A stretch of 64,000 bases of DNA from Ruegeria denitrificans (GCF_001458295.1 NZ_CYUD01000004.1:124001-188000), one strand, 5' to 3'. Positions 17,514 through 26,236 are shown, numbered from the stretch's first letter. Made by a program: numbers and translations. Notes: generated from the letters alone by a model not told the origin.

Positions 17514-17998
17514 TGCCTGTCACATCGGATATCGTGGCTACATATCGGGGGCCGGGGCGCGTGGTGCGCCGGCTTCTGGACTTAGGGCAGCGGGAAGACA
17601 GAGCGCTGATATTCGTCATGGGATTTTGTGTGGTGGCCTTCATTGCACAGCTTCCAAGTCTGGCGCGCCGGGCTCATTTTGAGGGCGTTGAACTGAATGC
17701 ACTGATGGGTGCAAGTTTGTTCGGAACGGTCTTTATTCTGCCTCTGTTCTTTTATCTGCTGGCATTTGTTTCTTATGGAGCGGCGCGGCTGGTTGGAGGG
17801 CGCGGCACGTCATACGGCGCGCGATTGGCTTTGTTTTGGGCGCTTTTGTCATCAACTCCGGTGTTGTTGTTGCACGGGCTTGTTGCAGGATTCATCGGGT
17901 CCGGCCCAGCTTTGACGATTGTTGGAGCTGTCTGGTTTATTATTTTCCTCTGGTTCTGGATAGCAGGTCTGAGACAATCGCAAAGGCACGAGGAATGA
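17513..17998 (+). CDS. YIP1-like membrane protein, first copy
   Basis: A 161-residue integral membrane protein with about four hydrophobic helices (ALIFVMGFCVVAFIAQL; LFGTVFILPLFFYLLAFVSY; two more near residues 105-150). It resembles YIP1-domain proteins often seen in alphaproteobacterial suf operons. It overlaps sufD by a TGATG junction and the next YIP1 gene by ATGA. No catalytic residues are visible. Its function in Fe-S assembly, if any, is unestablished. Confidence 0.75.
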   Translation: MPVTSDIVATYRGPGRVVRRLLDLGQREDRALIFVMGFCVVAFIAQLPSLARRAHFEGVELNALMGASLFGTVFILPLFFYLLAFVSYGAARLVGGRGTSYGARLALFWALLSSTPVLLLHGLVAGFIGSGPALTIVGAVWFIIFLWFWIAGLRQSQRHEE

Positions 17999-18561
17999 AG
18001 ACCACGACCCTTGGCAATCTTGCTGTTCTAACCCTAACCAACCCCGCAGAAGCTGCCCGGCAATTGCTGGCTTTTCGCATCGGGCGCGAGGTTCTGTGGC
18101 TGGCGTTCTTTCTGGCCGTAGTTCTGAACGGGCTTGTGCAGTTCGGGTTCGAACATATGTTGCCCACTCCAGACGGTCTGAGCCTTCCCGAGCGTGAGCC
18201 GATTTTCATGAGCTTGATCCGATCGTCCGTCTATATGTTGTTCAGCATTGTGGCATTCTTGGCCGTCGGACGTTTGCTGGGCGGTCAGGGGACATTTGTC
18301 GAGATCATGACGCTGACAGTCTGGTTGCAGTACCTACAAACTGCGGCAAGTGTCGCCGCCCTGATTTTGGCGATTATCGCACCGATGCTGATGGTGCTGT
18401 TTTTGTTCGTAATAGCGCTGGTGAGCCTTTACGTCACGCTTCATTTCCTCAATGAAGCGCATAAGTTCGGGACGCTTTGGAAGTCCTTCGGGGTCATCGT
18501 GTTGTCTGCTTTGGTAGCGGCACCTTTTGTCCTCGCTCTCACTCCCAACGCCCCGGTATAG
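17995..18561 (+). CDS. YIP1-like membrane protein, second copy
   Basis: A 188-residue membrane protein with about five hydrophobic helices (EVLWLAFFLAVVLNGLVQF; SVYMLFSIVAFLAVGRLL; a long Ile/Leu/Met-rich span around AALILAIIAPMLMVLFLFVI). It has the same general layout as the preceding gene, and the two overlap by 4 bp. The ATG at 17995 is chosen by that coupling and by AGGA before it. The pair suggests a heteromeric membrane unit, but this is inference from order alone. Confidence 0.72.
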   Translation: MKTTTLGNLAVLTLTNPAEAARQLLAFRIGREVLWLAFFLAVVLNGLVQFGFEHMLPTPDGLSLPEREPIFMSLIRSSVYMLFSIVAFLAVGRLLGGQGTFVEIMTLTVWLQYLQTAASVAALILAIIAPMLMVLFLFVIALVSLYVTLHFLNEAHKFGTLWKSFGVIVLSALVAAPFVLALTPNAPV

Positions 18562-18570
18562 GAAAAGAAG

Positions 18571-19794
18571 ATGATGTACGACGTAGAAAAAATCCGCGCG
18601 GACTTTCCAATACTGTCTCGCGAGGTGAACGGTAAGCCTCTGACATATCTTGATAATGGAGCTTCGGCACAGAAACCCCAGGTTGTGATTGATGCTGTAA
18701 CGCGGGCCTATGCCGAGGAATATGCAAACGTACATCGCGGTCTGCACTACCTGTCCAATCTGGCGACTGAGAAATATGAATCTGTTCGCGGAACCATCGC
18801 CCGCTTCCTTGGTGCGGCGGATGAGGATGAAATCGTCCTGAACTCGGGCACGACCGAAGGGATAAACCTGGTGGCTTATGGGTGGGCGATGCCACGACTG
18901 CAGGCCGGGGATGAGATCGTCCTGAGCGTCATGGAACACCACGCCAACATCGTACCCTGGCATTTCCTACGTGAACGTCAGGGGGTGATCCTGAAATGGG
19001 TCGATGTGGATGCAGATGGCGGGTTGAATCCGCAGGCCGTGATCGACGCCATTGGTCCCAAGACCAAGCTGGTCGCGGTTACTCAGTGCTCGAACGTACT
19101 GGGGACTGCGGTGGACGTGAAAGCCATCACCCAAGGGGCTCATGCCAAAGGCGTTCCCGTCTTGGTCGATGGCAGCCAGGGTGCCGTACATATGCCGGTC
19201 AACGTATCTGACATCGGCTGTGACTTCTATGCGATCACCGGACACAAGTTGTATGGACCGTCCGGATCCGGCGCGATCTATATCAAATCCGAACGCATGG
19301 CCGAGATGCGCCCCTTTATCGGTGGCGGCGACATGATCAAAGAAGTCAGCAAGGATCAGGTGATCTACAACGACCCGCCCATGAAGTTCGAAGCCGGAAC
19401 ACCTGGCATCGTCCAGACCATCGGGCTGGGCGTCGCGCTGGACTACATGATGGATCTGGGTATGGAGAACATCGCCACCCATGAAGGTGCGCTGCGTGAC
19501 TATGCGATGCAGCGGCTGACCGGGTTGAACTGGCTTCAGGTACAAGGCACGCGCGCGGACAAGGCCGCCATTTTCAGCTTTACGTTGGATGGGGCAGGGC
19601 ATGCGCATGACGTGTCGACGATCCTCGACAAGAAAGGCGTTGCTGTACGCGCGGGTCATCATTGCGCCGGTCCGCTGATGGATTTCTACGGCGTCACCGC
19701 AACCTGCCGCGCCAGCTTCGGCCTGTATAACACCAAAGATGAGGTCGACACACTGATCGATGCGCTTGAATTGGCGCATGATTTGTTTGCGTGA
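18571..19794 (+). CDS. sufS: Cysteine desulfurase SufS
   Basis: SufS, 407 residues, is the group II PLP-dependent desulfurase that supplies sulfur to SufB, normally through SufE or SufU. Landmarks are DYPILSRE-type N-terminus (ADFPILSREVNG), NSGTTEGINLVAYGW, the lysine in YAITGHKLYGPSGSGA, and the active cysteine in RAGHHCAGPLM. The double ATG at 18571/18574 leaves the exact start open. No sufE-, sufA- or sufT-like gene follows; the next feature is a tRNA. Confidence 0.95.
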   Translation: MMYDVEKIRADFPILSREVNGKPLTYLDNGASAQKPQVVIDAVTRAYAEEYANVHRGLHYLSNLATEKYESVRGTIARFLGAADEDEIVLNSGTTEGINLVAYGWAMPRLQAGDEIVLSVMEHHANIVPWHFLRERQGVILKWVDVDADGGLNPQAVIDAIGPKTKLVAVTQCSNVLGTAVDVKAITQGAHAKGVPVLVDGSQGAVHMPVNVSDIGCDFYAITGHKLYGPSGSGAIYIKSERMAEMRPFIGGGDMIKEVSKDQVIYNDPPMKFEAGTPGIVQTIGLGVALDYMMDLGMENIATHEGALRDYAMQRLTGLNWLQVQGTRADKAAIFSFTLDGAGHAHDVSTILDKKGVAVRAGHHCAGPLMDFYGVTATCRASFGLYNTKDEVDTLIDALELAHDLFA

Positions 19795-19860
19795 AACCTG
19801 TCTGATCTGGGTAGATTTTCAGTTGCACCCGGATCGGAACAAGGATAGCTAACGGCCAAG

Positions 19861-19937
<77 letters not shown>

Positions 19938-20077
19938 TTATTCTTTCTCAGAAAAGTACTTCAGCCTGGTTCATTGGCATTTTGATCTTATGGAAGAAAT
20001 CGTATTTTGACAGGATGTCTCGCCAAAGGTGAGAGGTGTTTAAGTGATGACTTAGGCCAAAGGATTATGCGGATGGT

Positions 20078-20104
20078 AAAAAAAAAGAGCGCCCAAAGGC
20101 GCTC
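20078..20104 (-). terminator. Terminator of the M15-type peptidase gene
   Basis: On the minus strand GAGCGCC-TTTG-GGCGCTC is followed by nine T residues, a strong rho-independent terminator just past the stop at 20129. Confidence 0.92.
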
Positions 20105-20128
20105 GTTGCTTTACGGTCTGAGGGTGGT

Positions 20129-20698
20129 TTAACCGCCCCAGCTGCGGACTTCACCGCAATCCATGTGGACGAAGTTTGAGCGCGAGTATTTTCCAACTCC
20201 ACCAGCCCGGCAGGACATGGCGGCCTTGGCCATCTGTGATACCGAACGAGACGACAGTCGCAGGTCAGCTGCCTGACCTTTCATATGCAGTGAGTTCTTG
20301 GCAACCCGACGGGAACGGGAACGAAGCATCGCATTGGTTTGCGGGGAACGATAGCCGGAAAGCAGCATATAGGGTTCATTGACATCCAGCAGGTTATGCG
20401 AGGCGGCCATAATGTCGATGGTGCGCAGGTCCATATCTTTGGCCTGATCAGTCCGCCAGTCACGCATGAAGTGGTTCACTTCTTTGACCGCATCCTTGAT
20501 GTATTTTCCATCGACCCAATATATCATATCAATCCGTTCGCCCGTGCGACCGGAATACATACGAATACGACGAATATCACCGCCGCCCCGAAGGAAACCT
20601 GCTGCATTGGAATAGGTCGGTGCTGCCACAACTGCCGTAGCTGCAAATGCGCCCAGAAGGGCACGCCGGGTTATACCCGAAGTACTGCTCATCGTCAT
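20129..20698 (-). CDS. DUF882/M15 family peptidase (MepK/YcbK-like), Tat-type signal
   Basis: A 189-residue exported protein. A twin-arginine-type leader (SGITRRALLGAFAATAVV...) is followed by an M15_3/DUF882 domain with the zinc-peptidase elements SLHMKGQAADLRL and FVHMDCGEVR. In E. coli, YcbK (MepK) cuts 3-3 mDAP cross-links in peptidoglycan, and its gene lies beside ldtD. Here too an LdtD-like gene is adjacent, divergently. Start ATG 20698 is chosen because it gives a normal leader; ATG 20692 is possible and the longer frame adds residues unlike a leader. Confidence 0.9.
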   Translation of the reverse strand: MTMSSTSGITRRALLGAFAATAVVAAPTYSNAAGFLRGGGDIRRIRMYSGRTGERIDMIYWVDGKYIKDAVKEVNHFMRDWRTDQAKDMDLRTIDIMAASHNLLDVNEPYMLLSGYRSPQTNAMLRSRSRRVAKNSLHMKGQAADLRLSSRSVSQMAKAAMSCRAGGVGKYSRSNFVHMDCGEVRSWGG

Positions 20699-20779
20699 TT
20701 CAGTTTCGTCCCGTACTGTTCCTGCCTGCACACGATGTTACGCGCGCGTTCTTAATTTTTTCCCATCCCAGATGCGGGA

Positions 20780-20808
20780 TTTATGACACAGACGCAAAAG
20801 TCAGCCAA
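20780..20808 (-). promoter_or_regulatory. Probable promoter of the M15-type gene
   Basis: On the minus strand TTGGCT (20803-20808) and CATAAA (20780-20785) are 17 bp apart. The site lies about 80 bp upstream of the start in the 354-bp divergent gap 20699-21052. Confidence 0.4.
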
Positions 20809-20855
20809 GAAGTCTTTCAAATTCACCTTTTCAAGGGGGAATTTTCGGCAGTTTT

Positions 20856-20883
20856 TTGCGCAGGTGATGCGAATTTGTATAAT
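20856..20883 (+). promoter_or_regulatory. Probable promoter of the L,D-transpeptidase gene
   Basis: TTGCGC (20856-20861) and a perfect TATAAT (20878-20883), 16 bp apart. The transcript would have a leader of about 165 nt containing repeated GATGCG/CGCATC elements that can form hairpins. Confidence 0.5.
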
Positions 20884-21052
20884 ATTGAGACATTTGGTGG
20901 CGCATTTTCGCCGGGCGATGCAAACACGCATCACGCATCAAAAGATGCGCCAGGTTGATACGTTTGTGAATAGACAACGCGCCGAGGGCGCAATCATAGT
21001 TGATCGGCGCGCAGTTTTGCGGCGTAGAATTAAGAATAGTCAAGGCCATCTC

Positions 21053-22657
21053 ATGTTCTCAGGTTTTCAGACGCGTACCGGTATTTTTGCCACTGCATTT
21101 TTTCTGGCTTCGGCTTCGTTAGTGAATGCAGACACCCGGCCAGCGACGGCGTTTCAGATGGCGATGGCCGAGTTTGCGCCTTCGGGATCTGATATCGCCG
21201 AATTTTATCGCGAGCGCGGCTTTGACCCGATATGGGTGGGCGAAACAGCACAACACACGGCGCGTCGCGCACGTTTGATCCGTGCTTTGTCGTCAACCGA
21301 TATGCATGGATTGCCGCAGGGATCTGACAGCGCTCAATCGCTTGTGGAACAGATGAAAGACGCGCAGACAACGCGTGATCTGGGTGCCGTTGAAATCAAG
21401 CTCAGCCGGGCATTCGTGGAATATGCACGCAATGTTCAGTCCGGTGCCCTGCGCCCGTCCCAGATTGACGACGGGTTGGTTCGGAAGGTTGAAAGGGCAT
21501 CGGCAAAACAGCACCTGGAAGGGCTGATTTCTGCAGAAAGCGACTCGTATTTTGATCAACTGGCCCCACAGACGACCCAATACCGGGCCCTGATGAAGCA
21601 GAAGCTGGTGCTGCAAAACCTCATTCGCCAAGGGGGGTGGGGCGCGACAGTTCCGGTGGCTAAGCTGGAATTTGGCGATACCGGACCTGACGTAATTAAG
21701 CTTCGGAACCGTCTGATTTATATGAATTATATGCGGCCAACGGCAAGTCCGAAATTTGATGCGACCTTGTTGGCTGCGGTCCAGGCATTCCAGGCAGATC
21801 ACGGGCTTGCGCCAGATGGCGTTGCGGGACAGGGCACGATAACCGAGTTGAACCGCAGCGCTTCAGATCGTCTCAAAGCCGTGTATGTTGCACTAGAGCG
21901 CGAGCGTTGGTTGCCCCGCGAACGTGGCGAGCGGCACATTCTGGTGAATCAGGCCGATTTTTCCGCCAAGATCGTGGATGATGGCCTGGTCACGTTTGAA
22001 ACCCGTGCGGTGATCGGCAAGAACACACATGACCGGCGCAGCCCCGAATTCTCGGACGAGATGGAGCATATGGTCATCAACCCCAGTTGGTATGTGCCAC
22101 GCTCGATTATCACCAAGGAATACCTACCCAAGCTGCAATCAAATCCCAACGCTGTTGGTCATATCCAGATCACCGACCGTAGCGGTCGGCAGGTCAATCG
22201 CGGGGCGGTGGATTTCACCCAGTTCAACGCCCGGAACTTCCCGTTCGCGATGCGCCAACCGCCTAGCAAAAGCAACGCGCTGGGGTTGGTGAAGTTCATG
22301 TTCCCCAACAAGTACAACATCTATCTGCATGATACACCTCAGAAAAGTCTGTTCGCGCGTGAGGTTCGGGCGTTCTCACACGGGTGTATTCGCCTGGCGG
22401 ACCCGTTTGATTTCGCTTATGCGCTGTTGTCCAAGCAAGAGGAAAATCCCAAGGCATTTTTCCAGCGCGTTCTGGCCACCGGCAAGGAAACCACGGTGCA
22501 GCTTGAGACGCACGTTCCGGTTCACCTGATCTATCGCACGGCCTATATCGGCCCGAAGGGGCAGGTACAGTACCGCCGCGATGTCTATGACCGCGATCGG
22601 AAAATCTGGGAGGCCCTGCAGAAAGCAGGGGTGGCCCTGCCGGACGTTCAGGGGTAA
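21053..22657 (+). CDS. L,D-transpeptidase, YcbB/LdtD type
   Basis: A 534-residue exported murein L,D-transpeptidase that forms 3-3 cross-links between peptidoglycan stems. A signal peptide (about residues 1-22, GIFATAFFLASASLVNA) is followed by a scaffold domain, then a peptidoglycan-binding domain (about 207-265, DTGPDVIKLRNRL...AVQAFQADHGL). The YkuD catalytic domain holds the nucleophile in SHGCIRL (Cys about residue 445). The layout matches the large YcbB class. The frame opens at 20783, but the leader peptide points to ATG 21053. It is divergent from a MepK-like gene, its probable functional counterpart. Confidence 0.92.
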   Translation: MFSGFQTRTGIFATAFFLASASLVNADTRPATAFQMAMAEFAPSGSDIAEFYRERGFDPIWVGETAQHTARRARLIRALSSTDMHGLPQGSDSAQSLVEQMKDAQTTRDLGAVEIKLSRAFVEYARNVQSGALRPSQIDDGLVRKVERASAKQHLEGLISAESDSYFDQLAPQTTQYRALMKQKLVLQNLIRQGGWGATVPVAKLEFGDTGPDVIKLRNRLIYMNYMRPTASPKFDATLLAAVQAFQADHGLAPDGVAGQGTITELNRSASDRLKAVYVALERERWLPRERGERHILVNQADFSAKIVDDGLVTFETRAVIGKNTHDRRSPEFSDEMEHMVINPSWYVPRSIITKEYLPKLQSNPNAVGHIQITDRSGRQVNRGAVDFTQFNARNFPFAMRQPPSKSNALGLVKFMFPNKYNIYLHDTPQKSLFAREVRAFSHGCIRLADPFDFAYALLSKQEENPKAFFQRVLATGKETTVQLETHVPVHLIYRTAYIGPKGQVQYRRDVYDRDRKIWEALQKAGVALPDVQG

Positions 22658-22692
22658 TCAGCAGGGCAAGTCCTTAAACCGGGAAGCCCGAT

Positions 22693-23784
22693 ATGCACTA
22701 TTCTATCCAGCAAATCGCCGATGCCCTCGGGGCAGACTGTCAGGGCGATACCGGCCTGATCGTTGAACGCGCGGCTGAGCCGGGCGATGCGGCGGCGACT
22801 GATCTGGCGATGGCGATGTCTCCGAAATATGCCGAGACGCTGAGCGGAGGCGCTGCGCGAGTGGCCGTGCTGTGGGAAGGTGCCGATTGGCAGGCACTGG
22901 GGCTAGAGGCTGCCATTTTTGTGCCGCGTCCGCGCATGGCGATGGCCGGAATTACCGCTATGCTGGATCGTGGGCAGGGCGTTGCGCCGGGCATTCACCC
23001 CTCGGCCGTGATCGACTCAACCGCAGAAATCGCCGAGGATGCAGCCATCGGCCCGCTTGCCGTCATCGGTGCGCGGGTTCGTATCGGCAAAGGCGCGGTT
23101 ATCGGGCCGCACTGCGTGATCGGGATGGATGTGGTTCTGGGTGAAAACGCCACCCTGCGTGAAATGGTCAGCATTGGCGCTCGGGCGCAGATCGGCGATC
23201 GTTTCCTTGCCCAACCCGGCGCACGGATCGGGAGCGACGGGTTCAGCTTTGTCACTCCTGAGGTTTCAGATGTTGAGAACGTCCGCAAAACCATGGGTGA
23301 CAAGGGCGATGCACGGGCTCAAAGTTGGCTGCGTATCCACTCGCTGGGCGCAGTTGAGATCGGAGATGACGTCGAAGTCGGTGCCAATTGCACAGTCGAC
23401 AACGGGACAATCCGGAATACCTGCATCGGTAGTGGGTCCAAGTTGGATAATCTGGTGCATGTGGGTCACAACACACGCGTCGGGCAGGATTGTTTGCTTT
23501 GTGGGCAATCTGGCGTGTCCGGCTCGGTCGAGATTGGCAATAACGTGGTGCTGGGCGGCCAGACCGGCGTGGTCGACAACATCTATATCGGTGACGGCGT
23601 GATAGCGGCGGGCGGTACTAAAATCCTGTCCAATGTTCCTGCGGGGCGGGTACTCATGGGATATCCGGGTATCAAAATGGAAACCCATACCGACATCTAT
23701 AAGGTACAACGTCGTTTGCCCCGCATGGCGCGTGACGTTGAGGCGTTGAAAAAGGCTGTTTTCAAACAGCCCCCGAGCGATTAA
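22693..23784 (+). CDS. lpxD: UDP-3-O-acylglucosamine N-acyltransferase LpxD
   Basis: LpxD, 363 residues, adds the second 3-hydroxyacyl chain (from acyl-ACP) to UDP-3-O-acylglucosamine in lipid A synthesis. The N-terminal uridine-binding domain (about 1-100) precedes a left-handed beta-helix of hexapeptide repeats (IGPLAVIGARVRIG...), the catalytic His in LVHVGHNTRVG, and a helical C-terminus. It starts 35 bp after the transpeptidase stop. It is followed by an acyl carrier protein and a ketoacyl synthase, a context suggesting a dedicated acyl-chain supply. The other lpx genes are not in the window. Confidence 0.95.
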   Translation: MHYSIQQIADALGADCQGDTGLIVERAAEPGDAAATDLAMAMSPKYAETLSGGAARVAVLWEGADWQALGLEAAIFVPRPRMAMAGITAMLDRGQGVAPGIHPSAVIDSTAEIAEDAAIGPLAVIGARVRIGKGAVIGPHCVIGMDVVLGENATLREMVSIGARAQIGDRFLAQPGARIGSDGFSFVTPEVSDVENVRKTMGDKGDARAQSWLRIHSLGAVEIGDDVEVGANCTVDNGTIRNTCIGSGSKLDNLVHVGHNTRVGQDCLLCGQSGVSGSVEIGNNVVLGGQTGVVDNIYIGDGVIAAGGTKILSNVPAGRVLMGYPGIKMETHTDIYKVQRRLPRMARDVEALKKAVFKQPPSD

Positions 23785-23816
23785 ATCATCCGCAACGGGA
23801 TAATCAGAGGACCGAC

Positions 23817-24074
23817 ATGAGCATCACCGACCGCGTCATCGCAATCATTGCTGAGCAGGCCGTGCTGGAGCCTTCGGACGTCACGCCCGAAAGTACGCTT
23901 GAGGATCTGGGTATCGACAGCCTGGGTCTGGTCGAGAGCATTTTCGCCATCGAGGAAGAGTTCGACATCTCGGTCCCGTTCAATGCAAATGAACCGCAAG
24001 CCAGCGATTTTGACATCTCCAACGTAGCAGCGATCATTTCAGGGATCGAAAAGCTAGTGTCGGAAAAGGTCTGA
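23817..24074 (+). CDS. Acyl carrier protein (specialised paralogue)
   Basis: An 85-residue acyl carrier protein with the phosphopantetheine attachment site LGIDSLGLVE (Ser35). The sequence differs from the typical housekeeping AcpP (usually DSLDTVEL), for example in the NEPQASDFDIS segment, so it is likely a specialised carrier. It lies between lpxD and a ketoacyl synthase. By context, it may carry the hydroxyacyl or very-long acyl chain for lipid A or another lipid, but this is inference. GAGG precedes the ATG at 23817. Confidence 0.92.
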   Translation: MSITDRVIAIIAEQAVLEPSDVTPESTLEDLGIDSLGLVESIFAIEEEFDISVPFNANEPQASDFDISNVAAIISGIEKLVSEKV

Positions 24075-24083
24075 CATAGCCAC

Positions 24084-25292
24084 ATGAAACGCGTTGTCAT
24101 TACCGGGGCCGGGACGATCAATTCGCTGGGTCATTCTGTTCCCGATACGCTCGAGGCTATGCGCGAAGGGCGTTGTGGTATCGCGGAACTTGAATTCCGT
24201 GATGTTGAGCGGCTTTCCATCAAAATCGGTGGCCAGGTGCGCGGTTTCGAAACCGAAGGACGGTTTAATCGCCAACAGATGAGCCTTTACGATCGTTTCA
24301 CGCAATTCACGCTGATGGCTGCGAAAGAGGCGATTGTTCAATCCGGGATCGAGTTCCATGGCGATCTTGCCGCCCGGTCCGGTGTCGTTCTGGGCACTGC
24401 GGGTGGCGGCGTATCGACCTGGGATGACAATTATCGTTCGGTCTATGAGGACGGTAAAAACCGGGTTCACCCGTTTGTCGTTCCAAAACTGATGAACAAC
24501 GCCGCGGCCAGTCACGTGTCGATGGATCACAATCTAAAAGGTCCGAGTTTCACTGTCTCGACAGCTTGCGCCTCATCCAATCACGCGATGGCCTTGGCCT
24601 TTCAGATGGTCCGCAGCGGTGCGGCACCTGTGATGGTTACCGGTGGGTCAGAATCCATGTTGTGCTTTGGAGGGGTCAAAGCCTGGGAAGGTTTGCGTGT
24701 GATGTCCAAGGACGCTTGCCGCCCGTTCAGCGCCAATCGTAATGGAATGGTGCAGGGCGAAGGGGCCGGTATTTTCGTCTTTGAAGAATATGAACATGCA
24801 CGCGCACGTGGTGCTGATATCCTGTGCGAGGTGGTTGGCTTTGCCATGTCCTCGGACGCATCAGATATCGTGATGCCCAGCAAACAGGGTGCGGCACGCG
24901 CAATGTCGGGCGCATTGGCGGATGCTAAACTGAACGCGGATCAGGTCGGGTATATCAATGCCCATGGAACGGGCACGGCAGCGAACGACAAAACCGAATG
25001 TGCGGCGGTGGCCGATGTGTTCGGTCCGCATGCGGATGACCTGATGATTTCCTCTACGAAATCCATGCACGGGCACCTGATAGGTGGCACAGGCGCGGTT
25101 GAGCTGCTGGCCTGCATTATGGCTTTGCGCGACGGGGTGATTGCCCCAACTATTGGGTATGAAGAGCCAGATCCGGAATGTGCCTTGGACGTGGTTCCAA
25201 ATGAGGCACGTGAAGCGAAAGTTGATGTCGCGCTTAGCAACGCTTTTGCTTTCGGAGGATTGAACGCGGTTCTGGCATTGAAGCGCGCCTAA
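24084..25292 (+). CDS. Beta-ketoacyl-ACP synthase (KAS II-like)
   Basis: A 402-residue thiolase-fold condensing enzyme. The Cys-His-His set is present: Cys162 in STACASSNHA, His294 in NAHGTGTAAND and His331 in KSMHGHLIGGTGA with Lys326 nearby. It extends acyl-ACP by two carbons with malonyl-ACP. It starts 9 bp after the acyl carrier protein stop, so the two probably work together. The sequence looks less like core FabF than like the accessory KAS proteins of lipid or secondary metabolism, but I cannot name the product. It ends in a clear terminator. Confidence 0.9.
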   Translation: MKRVVITGAGTINSLGHSVPDTLEAMREGRCGIAELEFRDVERLSIKIGGQVRGFETEGRFNRQQMSLYDRFTQFTLMAAKEAIVQSGIEFHGDLAARSGVVLGTAGGGVSTWDDNYRSVYEDGKNRVHPFVVPKLMNNAAASHVSMDHNLKGPSFTVSTACASSNHAMALAFQMVRSGAAPVMVTGGSESMLCFGGVKAWEGLRVMSKDACRPFSANRNGMVQGEGAGIFVFEEYEHARARGADILCEVVGFAMSSDASDIVMPSKQGAARAMSGALADAKLNADQVGYINAHGTGTAANDKTECAAVADVFGPHADDLMISSTKSMHGHLIGGTGAVELLACIMALRDGVIAPTIGYEEPDPECALDVVPNEAREAKVDVALSNAFAFGGLNAVLALKRA

Positions 25293-25315
25293 TAATCTGG
25301 AGCCCGTCCAGAAAA

Positions 25316-25346
25316 ACGCCGCCCTTGAAGTTGGGCGGCGTTATTT
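25316..25346 (+). terminator. Terminator of the lpxD-ACP-KAS unit
   Basis: ACGCCGCCC and GGGCGGCGT pair (9 bp, 8-nt loop) and are followed by TATTTTG, a strong stem with a short T-run. It may also serve the convergent gene at 25356. Confidence 0.85.
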
Positions 25347-25355
25347 TGTAGGAAA

Positions 25356-25952
25356 TTAGTTTTGAATGACTTGCAATTGATCAAACCCAGCGGTGAACCC
25401 TGCCAGCGATATTTCCAATTGCAGCGCTTGCGTGGGTGCCAGAATCGAAACCATCGACAAGGTTCCCTTCGTCCCGCTCTTCATTGCGTCAACATCCTGT
25501 TGCGTAAAGCCTACTTGCGCGAGACACCCAATGGGATTGCAGTGGTGATAATTGTACCGTTTCCCCGGAGCGCCGTCGATTGACAGGGCGATCTGAGCTT
25601 GAAGAACTACTTCGAGGGGCACAACGATGGTCGCACCAGCCGCCGCCTGGGCAGCCTCGGGCAGTTTTTCTATAGTGATTTCTGCAATGGGCTGACCTTG
25701 GTCGCCGGTCAAAATCTGACGCATCGCACACGGATCATTTTCGGTTTCCGTTTTGATGCACATTATCGCCCAGTCGCCAGACTCTTCTTTGACGTATTGT
25801 TCACCAACTCGAGGTCCGGCTTCCCCCAAATCCAGGTCAGGGGTCACTTGAGTTTGTGGTGTCTCTGCATCCTGCGCTGCCTCTTGTGCAAAAGCGGCAC
25901 CGCAGCAAAGCGCGGCAACAGTAAGGCTAAGTGATAGAGTGTTCTTGATCAT
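25356..25952 (-). CDS. Invasion-associated locus B (IalB) family protein
   Basis: A 198-residue exported protein: signal peptide about 1-22 (ending GAAFA), an acidic spacer, then an IalB domain (about 60-195). The domain has the GDWAIMCIKT element and four cysteines in two pairs typical of the family. IalB in Bartonella is linked to erythrocyte invasion, but free-living alphaproteobacteria carry many homologues without host contact, so the family name should not be read as virulence. A periplasmic or membrane-associated role is likely. The gene is single and converges on the lpxD unit. Confidence 0.88.
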   Translation of the reverse strand: MIKNTLSLSLTVAALCCGAAFAQEAAQDAETPQTQVTPDLDLGEAGPRVGEQYVKEESGDWAIMCIKTETENDPCAMRQILTGDQGQPIAEITIEKLPEAAQAAAGATIVVPLEVVLQAQIALSIDGAPGKRYNYHHCNPIGCLAQVGFTQQDVDAMKSGTKGTLSMVSILAPTQALQLEISLAGFTAGFDQLQVIQN

Positions 25953-26095
25953 GAATGCCTCGGCAATGAGATTGAGCTTTTTTATCGGTTTACCACCCCA
26001 GAAACATGGTGTCAGGCATTAAGCTATTGAAACAGGCGGATGTGATCGTTTTTTTGCCGATTTTCGGTGTATCGTGCCGGTCAAACACAAATGAG

Positions 26096-26123
26096 AAAGG
26101 GAGCCGGTGGAGCGGCTCCCTTT
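26096..26123. terminator. Strong symmetric hairpin
   Basis: AAAGGGAGCC and GGCTCCCTTT form a 10-bp stem with an 8-nt loop. T-runs are short on either strand, so direction is uncertain. It could end the candidate minus-strand RNA beginning near 26230 or a plus-strand transcript. Confidence 0.6.
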
Positions 26124-26232
26124 CCAAAATTTTCTCCCCGTCGGACTGGCCGACTTAGTTATGCGCAGACGTTACGAGAGGAGGTGGCATGCGTCAACTG
26201 AAAACCTGAATTTTTAATGGAAGAACCAGCAA
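26096..26232 (-). ncRNA. Candidate small RNA B (anti-SD motif), minus strand
   Basis: In the 437-bp gap 25953-26389 no protein gene is convincing. Downstream (on minus) of the terminator at 26237-26264 the strand carries CCACCTCCTCTC, close to an anti-Shine-Dalgarno CCUCCU motif. A 5-bp hairpin GTCGG/CCGAC and the 10-bp hairpin at 26096-26123 follow. Alphaproteobacterial small RNAs with such CU-rich anti-SD motifs (cuckoo/CcsR type) occur as tandem copies. A promoter-like TTGACG-17-TAACGT overlaps the motif and weakens the case. On the plus strand the same bases give GAGAGGAGG before a tiny ATG frame (26189), an alternative reading. Confidence 0.3.
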
Positions 26233-26236
26233 TGTT

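Noticed and set aside
26189..26209. Six-codon plus-strand frame after GAGAGGAGG
   Set aside because: The strong Shine-Dalgarno-like sequence is the complement of the CU-rich motif of the minus-strand RNA candidate; the peptide (MRQLKT) is too short to support on its own.
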